Source: CAYYJM01 sp964471755 (GTDB lineage Bacteria; Planctomycetota; Planctomycetia; Gemmatales; Gemmataceae). From it: a stretch of DNA of 22,066 nucleotides. Under the pieces are notes generated by a model. The model saw nothing but the letters and a program-made list of their open reading frames with translations. It was not told where the DNA came from and ran no database searches. The stretch covers positions 1 through 22,066 of the forward strand of contig CAYYJM010000083.1 in NCBI GenBank assembly GCA_964471755.1, read 5' to 3'. Numbering within the stretch: the first letter of the stretch is position 1; each line of letters opens with the position of its first letter. Below, piece by piece: positions 1 to 7,731 of the stretch. The position numbers were made by a program, and so were the translations under genes.

Positions 1-148
1 CATCGCCGGCAGTCTCGTGGACATCGGGCGGGGGTTTCGGCCGGAGACCTGGCTAGCCGAGCTCCTCCAGCGCGGTGACCGAACCCAGGCAGGCCCCACA
101 GCCCCCGCCCAGGGGCTGTTCCTCATTCGTGTGACCTACGACTCATGA
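1..148 (+). CDS. truA: tRNA pseudouridine synthase A, C-terminal end (partial)
   Basis: Reading from base 2 gives 48 residues ending in TGA at 146-148. They read IAGSLVDIGRGF, then AELLQRGDRT, then AGPTAPAQGLFLIRVTY. This is the typical C-terminus of TruA, where a G(S/T)L(L/V)x(V/I)GRG motif is followed by RDRxxAGPTAPAxGLFLxxVxY. TruA makes pseudouridine at positions 38-40 of the tRNA anticodon arm in the cytoplasm. The catalytic part lies outside the window, so only the tail supports the call. The stop overlaps the aroA start by 4 bases (ATGA), so the two genes are probably co-transcribed and translationally coupled. Confidence 0.85.
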   Translation, partial: IAGSLVDIGRGFRPETWLAELLQRGDRTQAGPTAPAQGLFLIRVTYDS

Positions 149-1488
149 CGCACTTGCCGCCATTGCCGTTCTACCCCGAGACGCTGACCATCGAGCCGCT
201 CGAACGGCCGCCCGAGACGACAGTGATCGTGCCTGGCTCCAAGAGCATCACCAACCGGGCTCTGATCCTGGCCGCCCTCTCCGAGCAGCCGTGCCGGCTC
301 CTGCGGCCCCTGCACAGCGAGGACACCCACGTCATGGTGGATTCGCTGCGCCGCCTCGGTTTCAGCATCGAGGTCGAAGCCGATGCGATCGCCGTGGAGC
401 GGCCTGCGGAACAGGACCGGGTGCCGGCCGGGCAGGCCGATCTGTTCATCGCCAACAGCGGCACCAGCATGCGCTTCCTGGCCGGCCTCGTCAGCCTCGG
501 AACCGGCCCCTATCGCCTGGACGGCGTTCCGCGCATGCAGGAACGGCCGATCGAGGATCTGCTGACCGCCCTGCGCTCGCTGGGCGTCGATGCCCGGAGT
601 GAACGGGCCAACGGCTGTCCGCCGGTGGTCATCCGGGCTCACGGCCTGAATGGCGGTCGAGTCGTCATCCGGGGATCGATCTCCAGCCAGTTTCTCAGCG
701 CGCTGCTCATGATCGCTCCGCTGGCGCGAGGAGAGGTCAGCATCGAGGTCGCCGATGGCCTCGTCTCGCAGCCGTACGTCACCATGACGCTGGCCCTGAT
801 GGAGACCTTCGGTGCCGAGGTCGAGGTCGAGGCCGAGGACATGCAGCGTTTCCACATCCCGGCACCGCAACTCTACGAGGGCGTGCCGGAATTCGGCATC
901 GAGCCGGACGCCTCGGCGGCCAGCTACTTCTTCGCGGCGGCGGCGATCACCGGCGGCCAGGTCCGCGTTCCCGGTCTGGGGCCGGGCAGTCTGCAAGGCG
1001 ACATCGCCTTCGTCGAGGTGCTGCGGGCGATGGGCTGTCACGTCTGGCACGAATCGTCCGAACTGTTCCCCGGCGAGGTCGATACCCTCGTCGAGGGGCG
1101 GCCTTTGCGCGGCGTCGAGGTGGACATGAACGCCTTCAGTGACACCGTGATGACACTCGCCGCCATCGCTCCCTTTGCCAGTGAGCCGACGACGATCGTG
1201 AACGTCGCTCACATTCGCCACAAGGAGACCGATCGCCTGGCGGCCCTGGCGACGGAGTTGCGCAAGCTCGGTGCCAGCGTCGAGGAATTTGCCGACGGCC
1301 TGCGCATCCATCCGGGCTTCCTGCACGGAGCGACGCTGGAGACCTACAACGATCACCGGATGGCCATGAGCCTGGCCCTGATCGGTCTGCGGACCACGGG
1401 CGTGGTGCTGAAGAATCCCGGTTGCGTGGCCAAGACCTATCCTCAGTTCTGGACCGACTTCGACCGTCTCAAGGTGACGGGAGGGTGA
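145..1488 (+). CDS. aroA: 3-phosphoshikimate 1-carboxyvinyltransferase (EPSP synthase)
   Basis: This 447-aa protein has the full EPSP synthase signature set. GSKSITNRA at 31-39 binds phosphoenolpyruvate and shikimate-3-phosphate. NSGTSMR follows at 104-110, DGVPRMQERPI at 126-136 and SSQFLSALL at 180-188. DMNAFSDT at 327-334 carries the catalytic Asp333, KETDR at 360-364 includes Glu361, and NDHRMAM lies at 402-408. The enzyme joins PEP to shikimate-3-phosphate in the sixth step of the shikimate pathway to aromatic amino acids, in the cytoplasm. Length fits the family (about 430 aa). The ATG overlaps the truA stop. Two details: the residue aligning with E. coli Pro101 is Phe111, and a short N-terminal extension (about 15 residues) precedes the usual start of homology. 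No aro neighbours are present. Confidence 0.97.
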   Translation: MTHLPPLPFYPETLTIEPLERPPETTVIVPGSKSITNRALILAALSEQPCRLLRPLHSEDTHVMVDSLRRLGFSIEVEADAIAVERPAEQDRVPAGQADLFIANSGTSMRFLAGLVSLGTGPYRLDGVPRMQERPIEDLLTALRSLGVDARSERANGCPPVVIRAHGLNGGRVVIRGSISSQFLSALLMIAPLARGEVSIEVADGLVSQPYVTMTLALMETFGAEVEVEAEDMQRFHIPAPQLYEGVPEFGIEPDASAASYFFAAAAITGGQVRVPGLGPGSLQGDIAFVEVLRAMGCHVWHESSELFPGEVDTLVEGRPLRGVEVDMNAFSDTVMTLAAIAPFASEPTTIVNVAHIRHKETDRLAALATELRKLGASVEEFADGLRIHPGFLHGATLETYNDHRMAMSLALIGLRTTGVVLKNPGCVAKTYPQFWTDFDRLKVTGG

Positions 1489-1491
1489 ATC

Positions 1492-3375
1492 ATGCGGACG
1501 TTCCTGGTCGGCCTGGTGGCCCTGCTCCTGCTGCTGCCGACTTCGGTCCACGCGGCCGAGGGCAAGCCCTATCAGCTGAAGGTCGTCCTGCTGCTGGCCC
1601 GGCATCGTCTGCTGACGGAAGTGCTGGCCGACAAGCTGCAACGCGAACTGGGCGACGGCCTTCAGGCGGCCCTGGGCGGCATGGCTCGCGTTGAGGTGGT
1701 CCGCGATCATGAGCTGCGACCGCGGATCGAGGCCGTCGGCCTGCAACGAGCCCTGGAGGAGTGGAACCAGCGCTCGGAGATCAAGACGCACTTCCTGCTG
1801 CTGGACTACGCCGACTCGTACTATCGGATCCAGGCCCTGCAATACGACGGCATCACTGGCCAGGCGGGGCCGATCGTCCGCACCGAGCGGACGCGCGATC
1901 GTGATTTTCTCTTCCGGCTCGCCGCCCGCGTGATCGAGCATGATTTCGGCCTGATCGGCACCGTGGCCGACAATCCGAATCCGTCCGGCCAGACGACGCT
2001 GCTGCTCGATGCCGGGCCTGGCATCGTCTGGGATCGCTGGGTCAAGCCGGGCGATGTTTTTGCCCTGGTCAACGCCAGCGACCCGACCGGGCCGACCGAG
2101 CTGGTTCGCTCGGCCTACCTGCGCGTGCTGACGCCGCCGAGCAAGGGCGACCGAACCGGAGCCTGCGATTGCAAGGTCGTCAATCGCTTCACGCTGCCGA
2201 ACCTGGCCGGCTACCGGGCCATCAAGCTGGGAACGACGACCGGCACGCTCCGTCTTCGTCTCGTGCGAGCCGTGGGACCGAACACCTTTGCGCCCTTGAA
2301 CGAGGAAATGGTTCTGTACCTCCGCCGGTACGGCTTCCAGGACGAGGCGAACTGTCTGCGGGTGCGGACCGATGCGCAGGACACCTACGACACGGCACGA
2401 GCGAACGAGGAAGGACGCTTCGATCGCATGCTGTTCCTGACCGTCTCCAACGGCGAGAAGGTTCTCGCTCAGGTGCCGGTGCCGCTCCTGGGCCAGAGCG
2501 AGGTTCTCATCCCGATCACGCCAGGGAAGGGGGGGGACGACCTGCTCCGCGTCCTGCGCGACAGCTGGGTACGGGGTGCGAGCGATGCCTACCTGGTGCA
2601 GACGTCGCAGATGCGTGCCTTGCAGAAACTGGCCGGCCAGCCGGAGAAGCGCGGCGAGACGCGCAAGCTGGCCCGCGAGGCTCTCGATCGGACGCGCGAT
2701 GACCTGGCCCGTCTCCGCGGCCAGCGGTCGGACCTGGTGGACCGGGCCACGAAGGCGGGCACCGTCAACGATCTGCGTCTGGAGACGGCCGATCAGTACG
2801 TTCAGAAGGTCGCCGACGCGCAGGGCGAGCTACAGACCTTCCTCACCCGCCTCGACGAGATCGAGAACATGGAGAAGGATCCGAAGGTCAAGGAGGCCCG
2901 TGCCCGCGAGGAGCAGGCGCGGTTGCTCGAACGAGACGGCGAACTCGGCCAGGCGATCGCCCTCTACGAGACGATCCTCGGCCAGGGCCTCGATGATGCC
3001 AGCGTGCAGACGAAGATCGACACGCTCAAGCGGCTCTGGGAGCCGAAGAGCGAGGAGCATGCGGCCGCCCGGAAGTTCATCTACGAGGAGTGGCCGACCC
3101 TCGACACGGCCGGCGTTCTCGCCCGGATGGGCGATGCACGCCAGGCCCTGGCGGAGTGCAAGAAGGTCGGCGACAAGCTCGGAGCGCGGAAACTGCTCGA
3201 CCTGACCGCGACGCACGCGGTTCGTGTCGAGAAGGAGAAACGCGGCGTCCGTTCCGTTCTTCGGCCCGAGGATCAGATCCTGGTCGAGCAGCTGAACACG
3301 GTCGGCGAAGAACTTACGAAACTCAACGCCGATCTGGTCGCGTTCCTGGGGCTGAAACCGGAAGCGAAGCCGTGA
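1492..3375 (+). CDS. exported protein of unknown function with coiled-coil/TPR-like C-terminal half
   Basis: I do not recognise this 627-aa family. Residues 1-21 form a clear Sec signal peptide (Arg at position 2, a long Leu-rich core, then VHA before Ala22), so the protein should be periplasmic or surface-bound. The first half (about 25-375) looks globular with beta-rich stretches. Residues about 385-470 are strongly charged and helical (RGETRKLAREALDRTRDDL and similar), consistent with coiled coil. About 472-505 resembles a TPR hairpin (EEQARLLERDGELGQAIALY). The C-terminus is again charged and helical. The ATG lies 3 bases after the aroA stop, and the GGGAGGG just before that stop can serve as the ribosome site, so it probably shares the truA-aroA transcript. 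That linkage does not by itself suggest a role in aromatic synthesis. Confidence 0.85.
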   Translation: MRTFLVGLVALLLLLPTSVHAAEGKPYQLKVVLLLARHRLLTEVLADKLQRELGDGLQAALGGMARVEVVRDHELRPRIEAVGLQRALEEWNQRSEIKTHFLLLDYADSYYRIQALQYDGITGQAGPIVRTERTRDRDFLFRLAARVIEHDFGLIGTVADNPNPSGQTTLLLDAGPGIVWDRWVKPGDVFALVNASDPTGPTELVRSAYLRVLTPPSKGDRTGACDCKVVNRFTLPNLAGYRAIKLGTTTGTLRLRLVRAVGPNTFAPLNEEMVLYLRRYGFQDEANCLRVRTDAQDTYDTARANEEGRFDRMLFLTVSNGEKVLAQVPVPLLGQSEVLIPITPGKGGDDLLRVLRDSWVRGASDAYLVQTSQMRALQKLAGQPEKRGETRKLAREALDRTRDDLARLRGQRSDLVDRATKAGTVNDLRLETADQYVQKVADAQGELQTFLTRLDEIENMEKDPKVKEARAREEQARLLERDGELGQAIALYETILGQGLDDASVQTKIDTLKRLWEPKSEEHAAARKFIYEEWPTLDTAGVLARMGDARQALAECKKVGDKLGARKLLDLTATHAVRVEKEKRGVRSVLRPEDQILVEQLNTVGEELTKLNADLVAFLGLKPEAKP

Positions 3376-3389
3376 GCCTGTCCGGCATT

Positions 3390-3538
3390 GTTCTGATTTT
3401 CTGACTTTTTTGGACTGCGGCGATCCTTCGCCGCTCTGGCTGTCTGCCTGGCTGGGCGGTCATCCTCCAAAGTGAGAAAGTTAAAGCGGCGAAGGATCGC
3501 CGCAGTCCAAAAAAGTGAGAAAGGCAGAAAGCCAGAAC
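3390..3538. repeat. REPIN-like inverted pair of hairpin repeats
   Basis: Two 35-nt arms, 3401-3435 and 3485-3519, are inverted copies with one mismatch (base 3403 against 3517). Each arm is itself a hairpin: GCGGCGA, loop TCCT, TCGCCGC (left 3417-3434, mirrored on the right), next to GGACT and a T6/A6 run. The similarity continues outward with gaps (GTTCTG at 3390-3395 against CAGAAC at 3533-3538). A direct 12-mer AAAGTGAGAAAG occurs at 3469-3480 and 3512-3523. The element sits between convergent genes ending at 3375 and 3555 and has no coding potential. Two small palindromic repeats facing each other across a short spacer is the layout of a REPIN/BIME. Folded RNA from it could also slow or end transcription on both strands, though no T-run follows the stem. 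Confidence 0.85.
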
Positions 3539-3554
3539 GTTTCGTGAGCGGCGG

Positions 3555-5123
3555 TCACAGAATGGTCAGCGCGTGGACGTAGGCCCTTTCATGGGCGATC
3601 TCTTCCTCGCTGAGGCCGCTCGTGCGGCGGATCGTCGCCCGGGCCCGCTTGCCGCTCGTCGCGTCCTGGGCCTCCACGTCGATCAGACCGTTGCTCGCGA
3701 CGGCACAGCGCACGATGATCGGCGAATGCTGCGGCAGACGATGCGGCAGACCCTCGATCCAGCATTCGCCGATGCTGATGCAGGCGTCCGCCTGGGGAGC
3801 GTCGCCTTGCAGCACCTTGACCAGCACCTTGCTCTGGTTCTCGGCGACTGTATGGAAGGTCCGGCTCGCCTCGGTCGGCAGTTGGGTGTTCTTCGGAATG
3901 AGGATGTTGTTGACCCGCTCGCCGGAACGGCTCTTGATCTCGATGCCGAGACTGTGGGCCAGGACGTTGATCTCGACGACGTCGCCGAGCGCCTCGCGGG
4001 CGGCGGCCTGCAACTCGGCGGCAGAGACGATACCAGCATGAATCGCCGCTCCGCGAGCCACCACCTCGCTGACGGCCAGGGTGCGATCCGGGGTCGAGCC
4101 GGTCAGGTCACTGAGCATCTGCCAGGTCATCGGCATGTGCGATGAGCCGCCGACCATCAGCACGCGATCGACCTGGTCCCATGTCAGGCCCGCTCCCGAC
4201 AGCACCTTCTGGGTCACCAACTGCGTACGCACGAGCAGGTCGCGCGTCAGCGTCTCGAACTCGGCCCGGCTCAGGGTCGTCGTCATCACCTGGCCGCCAT
4301 GCGTGCAGGTGAGGGTCGCCTGGGGCAGCTTGCTCAGGGTCCGCTTGGCCCGCTCGGCGACCGCTTGCAGGTTCGTGAGCGAGACGGGATCGAGCCGGGG
4401 GTCGGCACCGTAGCGGTCGATGAACTGGTTGGCGATGTGGTTGACGATGCGATCGTCCCAGTCCTTGCCGCCGAGCCGGACGTCTCCCTCGATGGCCAGG
4501 GTCTGGAACCGCTTTCGACCGAGGCGAACAAGCGTCGCGTCGAAGGTGCCGCCGCCAAGATCGTAGACCAGGACCGTCCGCCATTCACCGGGTTGCAGCT
4601 GATCGGGCCGGATGTCCTTCTCGCCATGAGTCGGCGTGTGGGCGTAAGCGAGAGCGGCTCCGGTGGGCTCATCGAGAACGTCGAGGATCTCGACGCCCGC
4701 GATGCGGCCGGCATCGAGGGTCGCCTTGCGGCGGGTCTCGTCGAAGTAGGCCGGCACGGTGATCACGGCCCGGCCGATCTTGCCGATGCGCAGCTCGGCG
4801 TCCTGGATCATCCGGCGGATCAGGATGGCGGAGAGCGTCTCGGGTCGGAAGACCCGGCCGGCGACCGGTCGGCCAAACTCGGGAAAGCCCATCTGCCGCT
4901 TGATAAGCGTCGCCACCCGGCCCGGCTGATCGAGGGCGACGTCGAGAGCGGCCTGGCCGACCACGACCGAATCGTCTTCCAGGATCAGGACGGCGCTGGG
5001 GGTGAGGAGGTCGCCATCGCGATTGGGCACGGTGATCGCCTGGCCGCGGTCATCGAGCGTGGCGATGGCGGAATAGGTGGTGCCCAGATCGATGCCAACG
5101 AGATTGCCGGGTGTCGCAGGCAT
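3555..5123 (-). CDS. Hsp70-family chaperone, short form lacking most of the lid
   Basis: This 522-aa protein has all the nucleotide-binding motifs of Hsp70/DnaK: GIDLGTTYS at 10-18, IKRQMG at 74-79, VITVPAYFDE at 120-129, DEPTGAALAYA at 151-161, DLGGGTFDA at 188-196, and MVGGSSHMP at 323-331. A substrate-binding beta domain follows (HSLGIEI at 390-396, NNILIPKNTQLPT at 405-417, NQSKVLVKVLQG at 429-440). The protein ends just after GLSEEEIA at 503-510, where DnaK (about 640 aa) begins its helical lid. It is therefore nearer in size to HscC-type Hsp70s than to DnaK. The start at 5123 (ATG) is set by homology and by GAGG 8 bases upstream; the open frame further upstream is not supported. No dnaJ or grpE is adjacent. 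It probably folds or remodels specific clients in the cytoplasm using ATP. Confidence 0.92.
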   Translation of the reverse strand: MPATPGNLVGIDLGTTYSAIATLDDRGQAITVPNRDGDLLTPSAVLILEDDSVVVGQAALDVALDQPGRVATLIKRQMGFPEFGRPVAGRVFRPETLSAILIRRMIQDAELRIGKIGRAVITVPAYFDETRRKATLDAGRIAGVEILDVLDEPTGAALAYAHTPTHGEKDIRPDQLQPGEWRTVLVYDLGGGTFDATLVRLGRKRFQTLAIEGDVRLGGKDWDDRIVNHIANQFIDRYGADPRLDPVSLTNLQAVAERAKRTLSKLPQATLTCTHGGQVMTTTLSRAEFETLTRDLLVRTQLVTQKVLSGAGLTWDQVDRVLMVGGSSHMPMTWQMLSDLTGSTPDRTLAVSEVVARGAAIHAGIVSAAELQAAAREALGDVVEINVLAHSLGIEIKSRSGERVNNILIPKNTQLPTEASRTFHTVAENQSKVLVKVLQGDAPQADACISIGECWIEGLPHRLPQHSPIIVRCAVASNGLIDVEAQDATSGKRARATIRRTSGLSEEEIAHERAYVHALTIL

Positions 5124-5155
5124 GGCAGTGTCCTCAACAGGGGTGCCGCGCTGGC

Positions 5156-5162
5156 ATTGTAC
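5156..5162 (-). promoter_or_regulatory. candidate -10 box (GTACAAT) for the Hsp70 gene
   Basis: On the minus strand GTACAAT lies about 33 bases before the Hsp70 start codon, a sensible distance for a short leader. TACAAT matches 5 of 6 bases of the sigma-70 -10 consensus. No good -35 is visible at 16-18 bases. The same GTACAAT word precedes carA at 10299-10305. The call is inferred from position and sequence only. Confidence 0.35.
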
Positions 5163-5264
5163 CGGACTGAGGCCAGGAAGCGAGTGTTTGTTGGACTTGC
5201 TGTTCGGGCCGTCTTTTGCGACACTGCTCTCCGCCCGGGGATGGGTTGCGCGCAGGAGAGGATC

Positions 5265-6344
5265 ATGTTTCGCCGGGAACGGATACCGCTGGACCAGATC
5301 GTGGCCGAGCGCATCGCGATCATCAAGCCCAGTGCGCTGGGCGACATCGTCCACGCTCTGCCAGTTCTCGGCGCAGTCCGCGGACGCTTTCCGAAGGCCC
5401 ATCTCACCTGGGTCGTCAACCAGACCTACGAGCCCCTCCTCGCCGGCCATCCCGATCTGGACGCGACGCTCCCCTTTGACCGCTCGGCCATGAAGCGCGG
5501 TCTGCGTTCGATGCTCGCCACCATGACCGGTTTCGTCCGGCAACTCCGCCAGGGCCGGTTCGATCTCGTGCTGGACCTGCAAGGCCTGTTCCGCAGCGCC
5601 CTGATGACCTGGGCCACGTTCGCGCCGCGGCGCGTCGGTCTGAGTTCGGCACGGGAAGGGGCTCGCTGGTTCTACACCGACATCGTGCCGGTGCCGGACG
5701 CGGATCGCATCCACGCGGTGGATCGCTACTGGCGGCTGGCGGCTGCCCTGGGCGTCGGACCACGGCCGAAGACCTTCGTCCTGCCGCGTTCGTTGGCCGC
5801 GGAGGAGTGGGCCGAGACGGTCCTGACGAGCTGGCCGCGGCCCTGGGTGGCCGTCGCTGCCGGAGCCCGCTGGCAGACCAAACGCTGGCTGCCGGCCCAT
5901 TTTCAGGTCGCGACCCGGACCATCCAGGAACGCTTCGGTGGAACGATCTTCTTCGTCGGCGGACCGGAAGAACAGAGCGTGGGCGAGACGATCGCCGCCG
6001 GTCTTTCCGGCCCGCACCAGAACCTGGCCGGCGGGACGACCATTCCCCAGCTCGTTTCCCTGCTGGCACGGGTGGACCTTCTCCTCGGCAACGATACCGG
6101 GCCGCTCCACGTCGCGACGGCTCTGGGCCGACGTGTCGTCGCGCCGTATACTTGCACCCGGATCAACCTGACGGGTCCGTACGGGGCCTTCGACGGTGCC
6201 GTGCCGACGCGTGTCTGGTGTTCGGGAAGTCTGAAGAAGACCTGCGACCGCATGGAGTGCATGGCCGAGTTGCTCCCCGAGCGTCTCTGGCCGGCCATCC
6301 AGGAGGCCCTGTCACGATGGCAACTCCAACGTCCCTCCGCCTGA
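5265..6344 (+). CDS. glycosyltransferase family 9 (LPS heptosyltransferase-like)
   Basis: This 359-aa protein shows the GT-B fold landmarks of ADP-heptose:LPS heptosyltransferases. IIKPSALGDIVHALPVL at 19-35 carries Asp27 at the place of the catalytic Asp13 of WaaC. WQTKRWLP at 203-210 has a Lys at the phosphate-binding place. LLGNDTGPLHVATALG at 273-288 is the family's sugar-nucleotide motif. The family transfers heptose or a related sugar to an inner-core acceptor at the cytoplasmic face of the inner membrane. The true donor here is not known. The start at 5265 is favoured over an in-frame ATG at 5241 because AGGAGAGG at 5254-5261 lies directly upstream at a good distance. Its 3' end overlaps maf by 28 bases. 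The N-terminal extension before IAIIK (about 16 residues) is slightly longer than in WaaC. Confidence 0.9.
   Translation: MFRRERIPLDQIVAERIAIIKPSALGDIVHALPVLGAVRGRFPKAHLTWVVNQTYEPLLAGHPDLDATLPFDRSAMKRGLRSMLATMTGFVRQLRQGRFDLVLDLQGLFRSALMTWATFAPRRVGLSSAREGARWFYTDIVPVPDADRIHAVDRYWRLAAALGVGPRPKTFVLPRSLAAEEWAETVLTSWPRPWVAVAAGARWQTKRWLPAHFQVATRTIQERFGGTIFFVGGPEEQSVGETIAAGLSGPHQNLAGGTTIPQLVSLLARVDLLLGNDTGPLHVATALGRRVVAPYTCTRINLTGPYGAFDGAVPTRVWCSGSLKKTCDRMECMAELLPERLWPAIQEALSRWQLQRPSA
6301..6306 (+). promoter_or_regulatory. ribosome binding site of maf inside the upstream gene
   Basis: AGGAGG, a perfect anti-16S match, lies 10 bases before the ATG at 6317 and is embedded in the last codons of the glycosyltransferase gene. 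It fixes the maf start and points to coupled translation of the two overlapping genes. Confidence 0.7.
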
Positions 6345-6913
6345 TCCTGGCCAGCGGCTCGCCAGCGCGACGCGAACTCCTGGACCGCCTCGGTCTGTCC
6401 TTCACGATTCAGCCGGCCGACATCGACGAACCCACCACGGGTTTCAGCGATCCACGCACCTTCGTGCAGACTGTCTCCTGGCTCAAGGCGGCGAAGGTGG
6501 CCGCCGAGGTGAGCGAGGGCCTGATCCTGGCCGCCGACACGATCGGCTGGCTCGACGGTGAACCGATTCTCAAGCCGACCGACGAGGCCGACGCCCGGCG
6601 GATTCTACGCCGGCAGGGCGGTCGTGTGCATCAGCTCTGGACGGGCGTCGTCCTCTGGCGTCGGCCCGATGATTTGCAGGTGATCTGGCAGGAACGCAGT
6701 GACGTCGAGTTCCGGGCGCTCACCGAGGCGGAGATGACGGCGTACCTCGGCACGCGATCCTGGCGCGGAAGTTCGGGAGCGTACAACATCAAGGAAGACG
6801 ACGACCCGGTCGTCCGGGTCCTGTCCGGCAGCGTGACGAACGTGATCGGCTTGCCGATGGAGTCGCTGCAGCGCGTGCTGGCCTGGATGGCACAGGCACC
6901 GCTGCTGACGTGA
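6317..6913 (+). CDS. maf: Maf-family nucleoside triphosphate pyrophosphatase
   Basis: This 198-aa protein matches the Maf/HAM1-like house-cleaning pyrophosphatases in length and motifs. LASGSPARRELLDRLG is at 11-26. AADTI at 72-76 carries Asp74 as the expected catalytic acid. KPTDEADARRIL is at 86-97, GGRVHQLWTG at 101-110, and the closing SGAYNI/GSVTNVIGLP block at 153-180. Maf proteins hydrolyse non-canonical or excess NTPs to NMP and pyrophosphate and are linked to septum-formation control. The subfamily (dTTP/UTP type or m7GTP type) is not settled: the SPARR form of the first motif, with a single Arg pair after a small residue, is closer to YceF-like proteins. The start is set by AGGAGG 10 bases upstream. 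It overlaps the glycosyltransferase gene by 28 bases, so the two are almost surely one operon. Confidence 0.9.
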   Translation: MATPTSLRLILASGSPARRELLDRLGLSFTIQPADIDEPTTGFSDPRTFVQTVSWLKAAKVAAEVSEGLILAADTIGWLDGEPILKPTDEADARRILRRQGGRVHQLWTGVVLWRRPDDLQVIWQERSDVEFRALTEAEMTAYLGTRSWRGSSGAYNIKEDDDPVVRVLSGSVTNVIGLPMESLQRVLAWMAQAPLLT

Positions 6914-7051
6914 GGATGAGAGAAATCGGAAGAATTTGCTGGACGATCGGGATGTGAGCCTGGTAGATTCACACCCGATGAGTGCAATTTCTCAGCGTTG
7001 TTTCGCTCGATCCATCACAAACATCAGGAACATCCGGGACAGGAGCCCGCA

Positions 7052-7657
7052 GTGCCCCCCCTCTCCTATAGTGTACGGCTGTATCCGGGGCCCCTCGAAT
7101 GGCGTGACCTGCCGACCGTCGTGGCCTTCGCGACCCTGTCGCTCGAAGTCCGGGAATCGGCGTCGGTCGCCGTGTTGTCGGTGACGCTGGATGGCCCGTC
7201 GGCCTCGACCGTGACCGTGGACTATGCGGCGAGCAATGGCACCGCGACCGACGGTGACGATTTCGGCACCTCCGGCGATCCCTTCGACGGGACGTTGACG
7301 TTCGCTCCGGGCGAGACCGAAGCCTGGATCGTCGTGCCGATCATCGACCAGCCGGCATTCGACGCGGATCGTGATTTCAGCGTCGAACTGTCGAATCCGA
7401 CCGGCGCGACTCTCGGCGACGACACCAGCGAAATCACCATCCTGGACAACCGCGTCGTCTTCCTGACGGGGGATCTTCTCGCCACCCAGCAGGGCACCAC
7501 GGGCGATGCGGTCTCGGTGCAGGTGACGGCGACGACGGCGACGGGCACGACCGCAACGTTCGACGCGACGGGTCTGCCGGAGGGACTGTCAATCGATACG
7601 TCGACGGGCCTCATCTCCGGCACGATCGCCGCCGATGCTCTGAGGCGGATGCCCTGA
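7052..7657 (+). CDS. Calx-beta/Ig-like fragment, probably a truncated remnant
   Basis: A 201-aa frame holds a Calx-beta-type domain at about 22-130: VVAFATLSLEVRES, then TVTVDYAASNGTATDGDDF, then GTLTFAPGETEAWIVVPI, then FSVELSNPTGATLGDD. The start of a putative Ig (He_PIG-like) domain follows, with ATGLPEGLSIDTSTGLISGTI, and breaks off after GTIAADA. Such domains normally come in arrays in very large surface proteins, so this looks like a leftover or a gene cut at its 3' end. There is no signal peptide. The GTG at 7052 is favoured because AGGAG at 7041-7045 stands 6 bases upstream; an ATG at 6998 is also in frame but lacks a ribosome site. No continuation of the Ig domain is visible in the other frames before the next gene. 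It could be a pseudogene; expression is uncertain. Confidence 0.6.
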   Translation: MPPLSYSVRLYPGPLEWRDLPTVVAFATLSLEVRESASVAVLSVTLDGPSASTVTVDYAASNGTATDGDDFGTSGDPFDGTLTFAPGETEAWIVVPIIDQPAFDADRDFSVELSNPTGATLGDDTSEITILDNRVVFLTGDLLATQQGTTGDAVSVQVTATTATGTTATFDATGLPEGLSIDTSTGLISGTIAADALRRMP

Positions 7658-7731
7658 AGTTCGCGCTGGCCCGGCAGCGGATGTTCCGGGTCACGAAGAC
7701 CGGGGCCTCCTCGCAACGCGGAATCCTCACC

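Noticed and set aside
136..1941. A 601-codon minus-strand frame over aroA
   Set aside because: AroA on the plus strand is certain by motifs; the antisense frame has low-complexity composition and no ribosome site.
6489..6505. GCGGCGAAGG inside maf, resembling the REP-like word
   Set aside because: Only about ten bases match, the palindrome is incomplete, and it is explained by Ala-Ala-Lys-Val codons.
6936..6969. TTGCTG ... TAGATT as a promoter before the Calx-beta fragment
   Set aside because: The spacing is 22 bases, too long for a sigma-70 promoter, and no better pair is seen.
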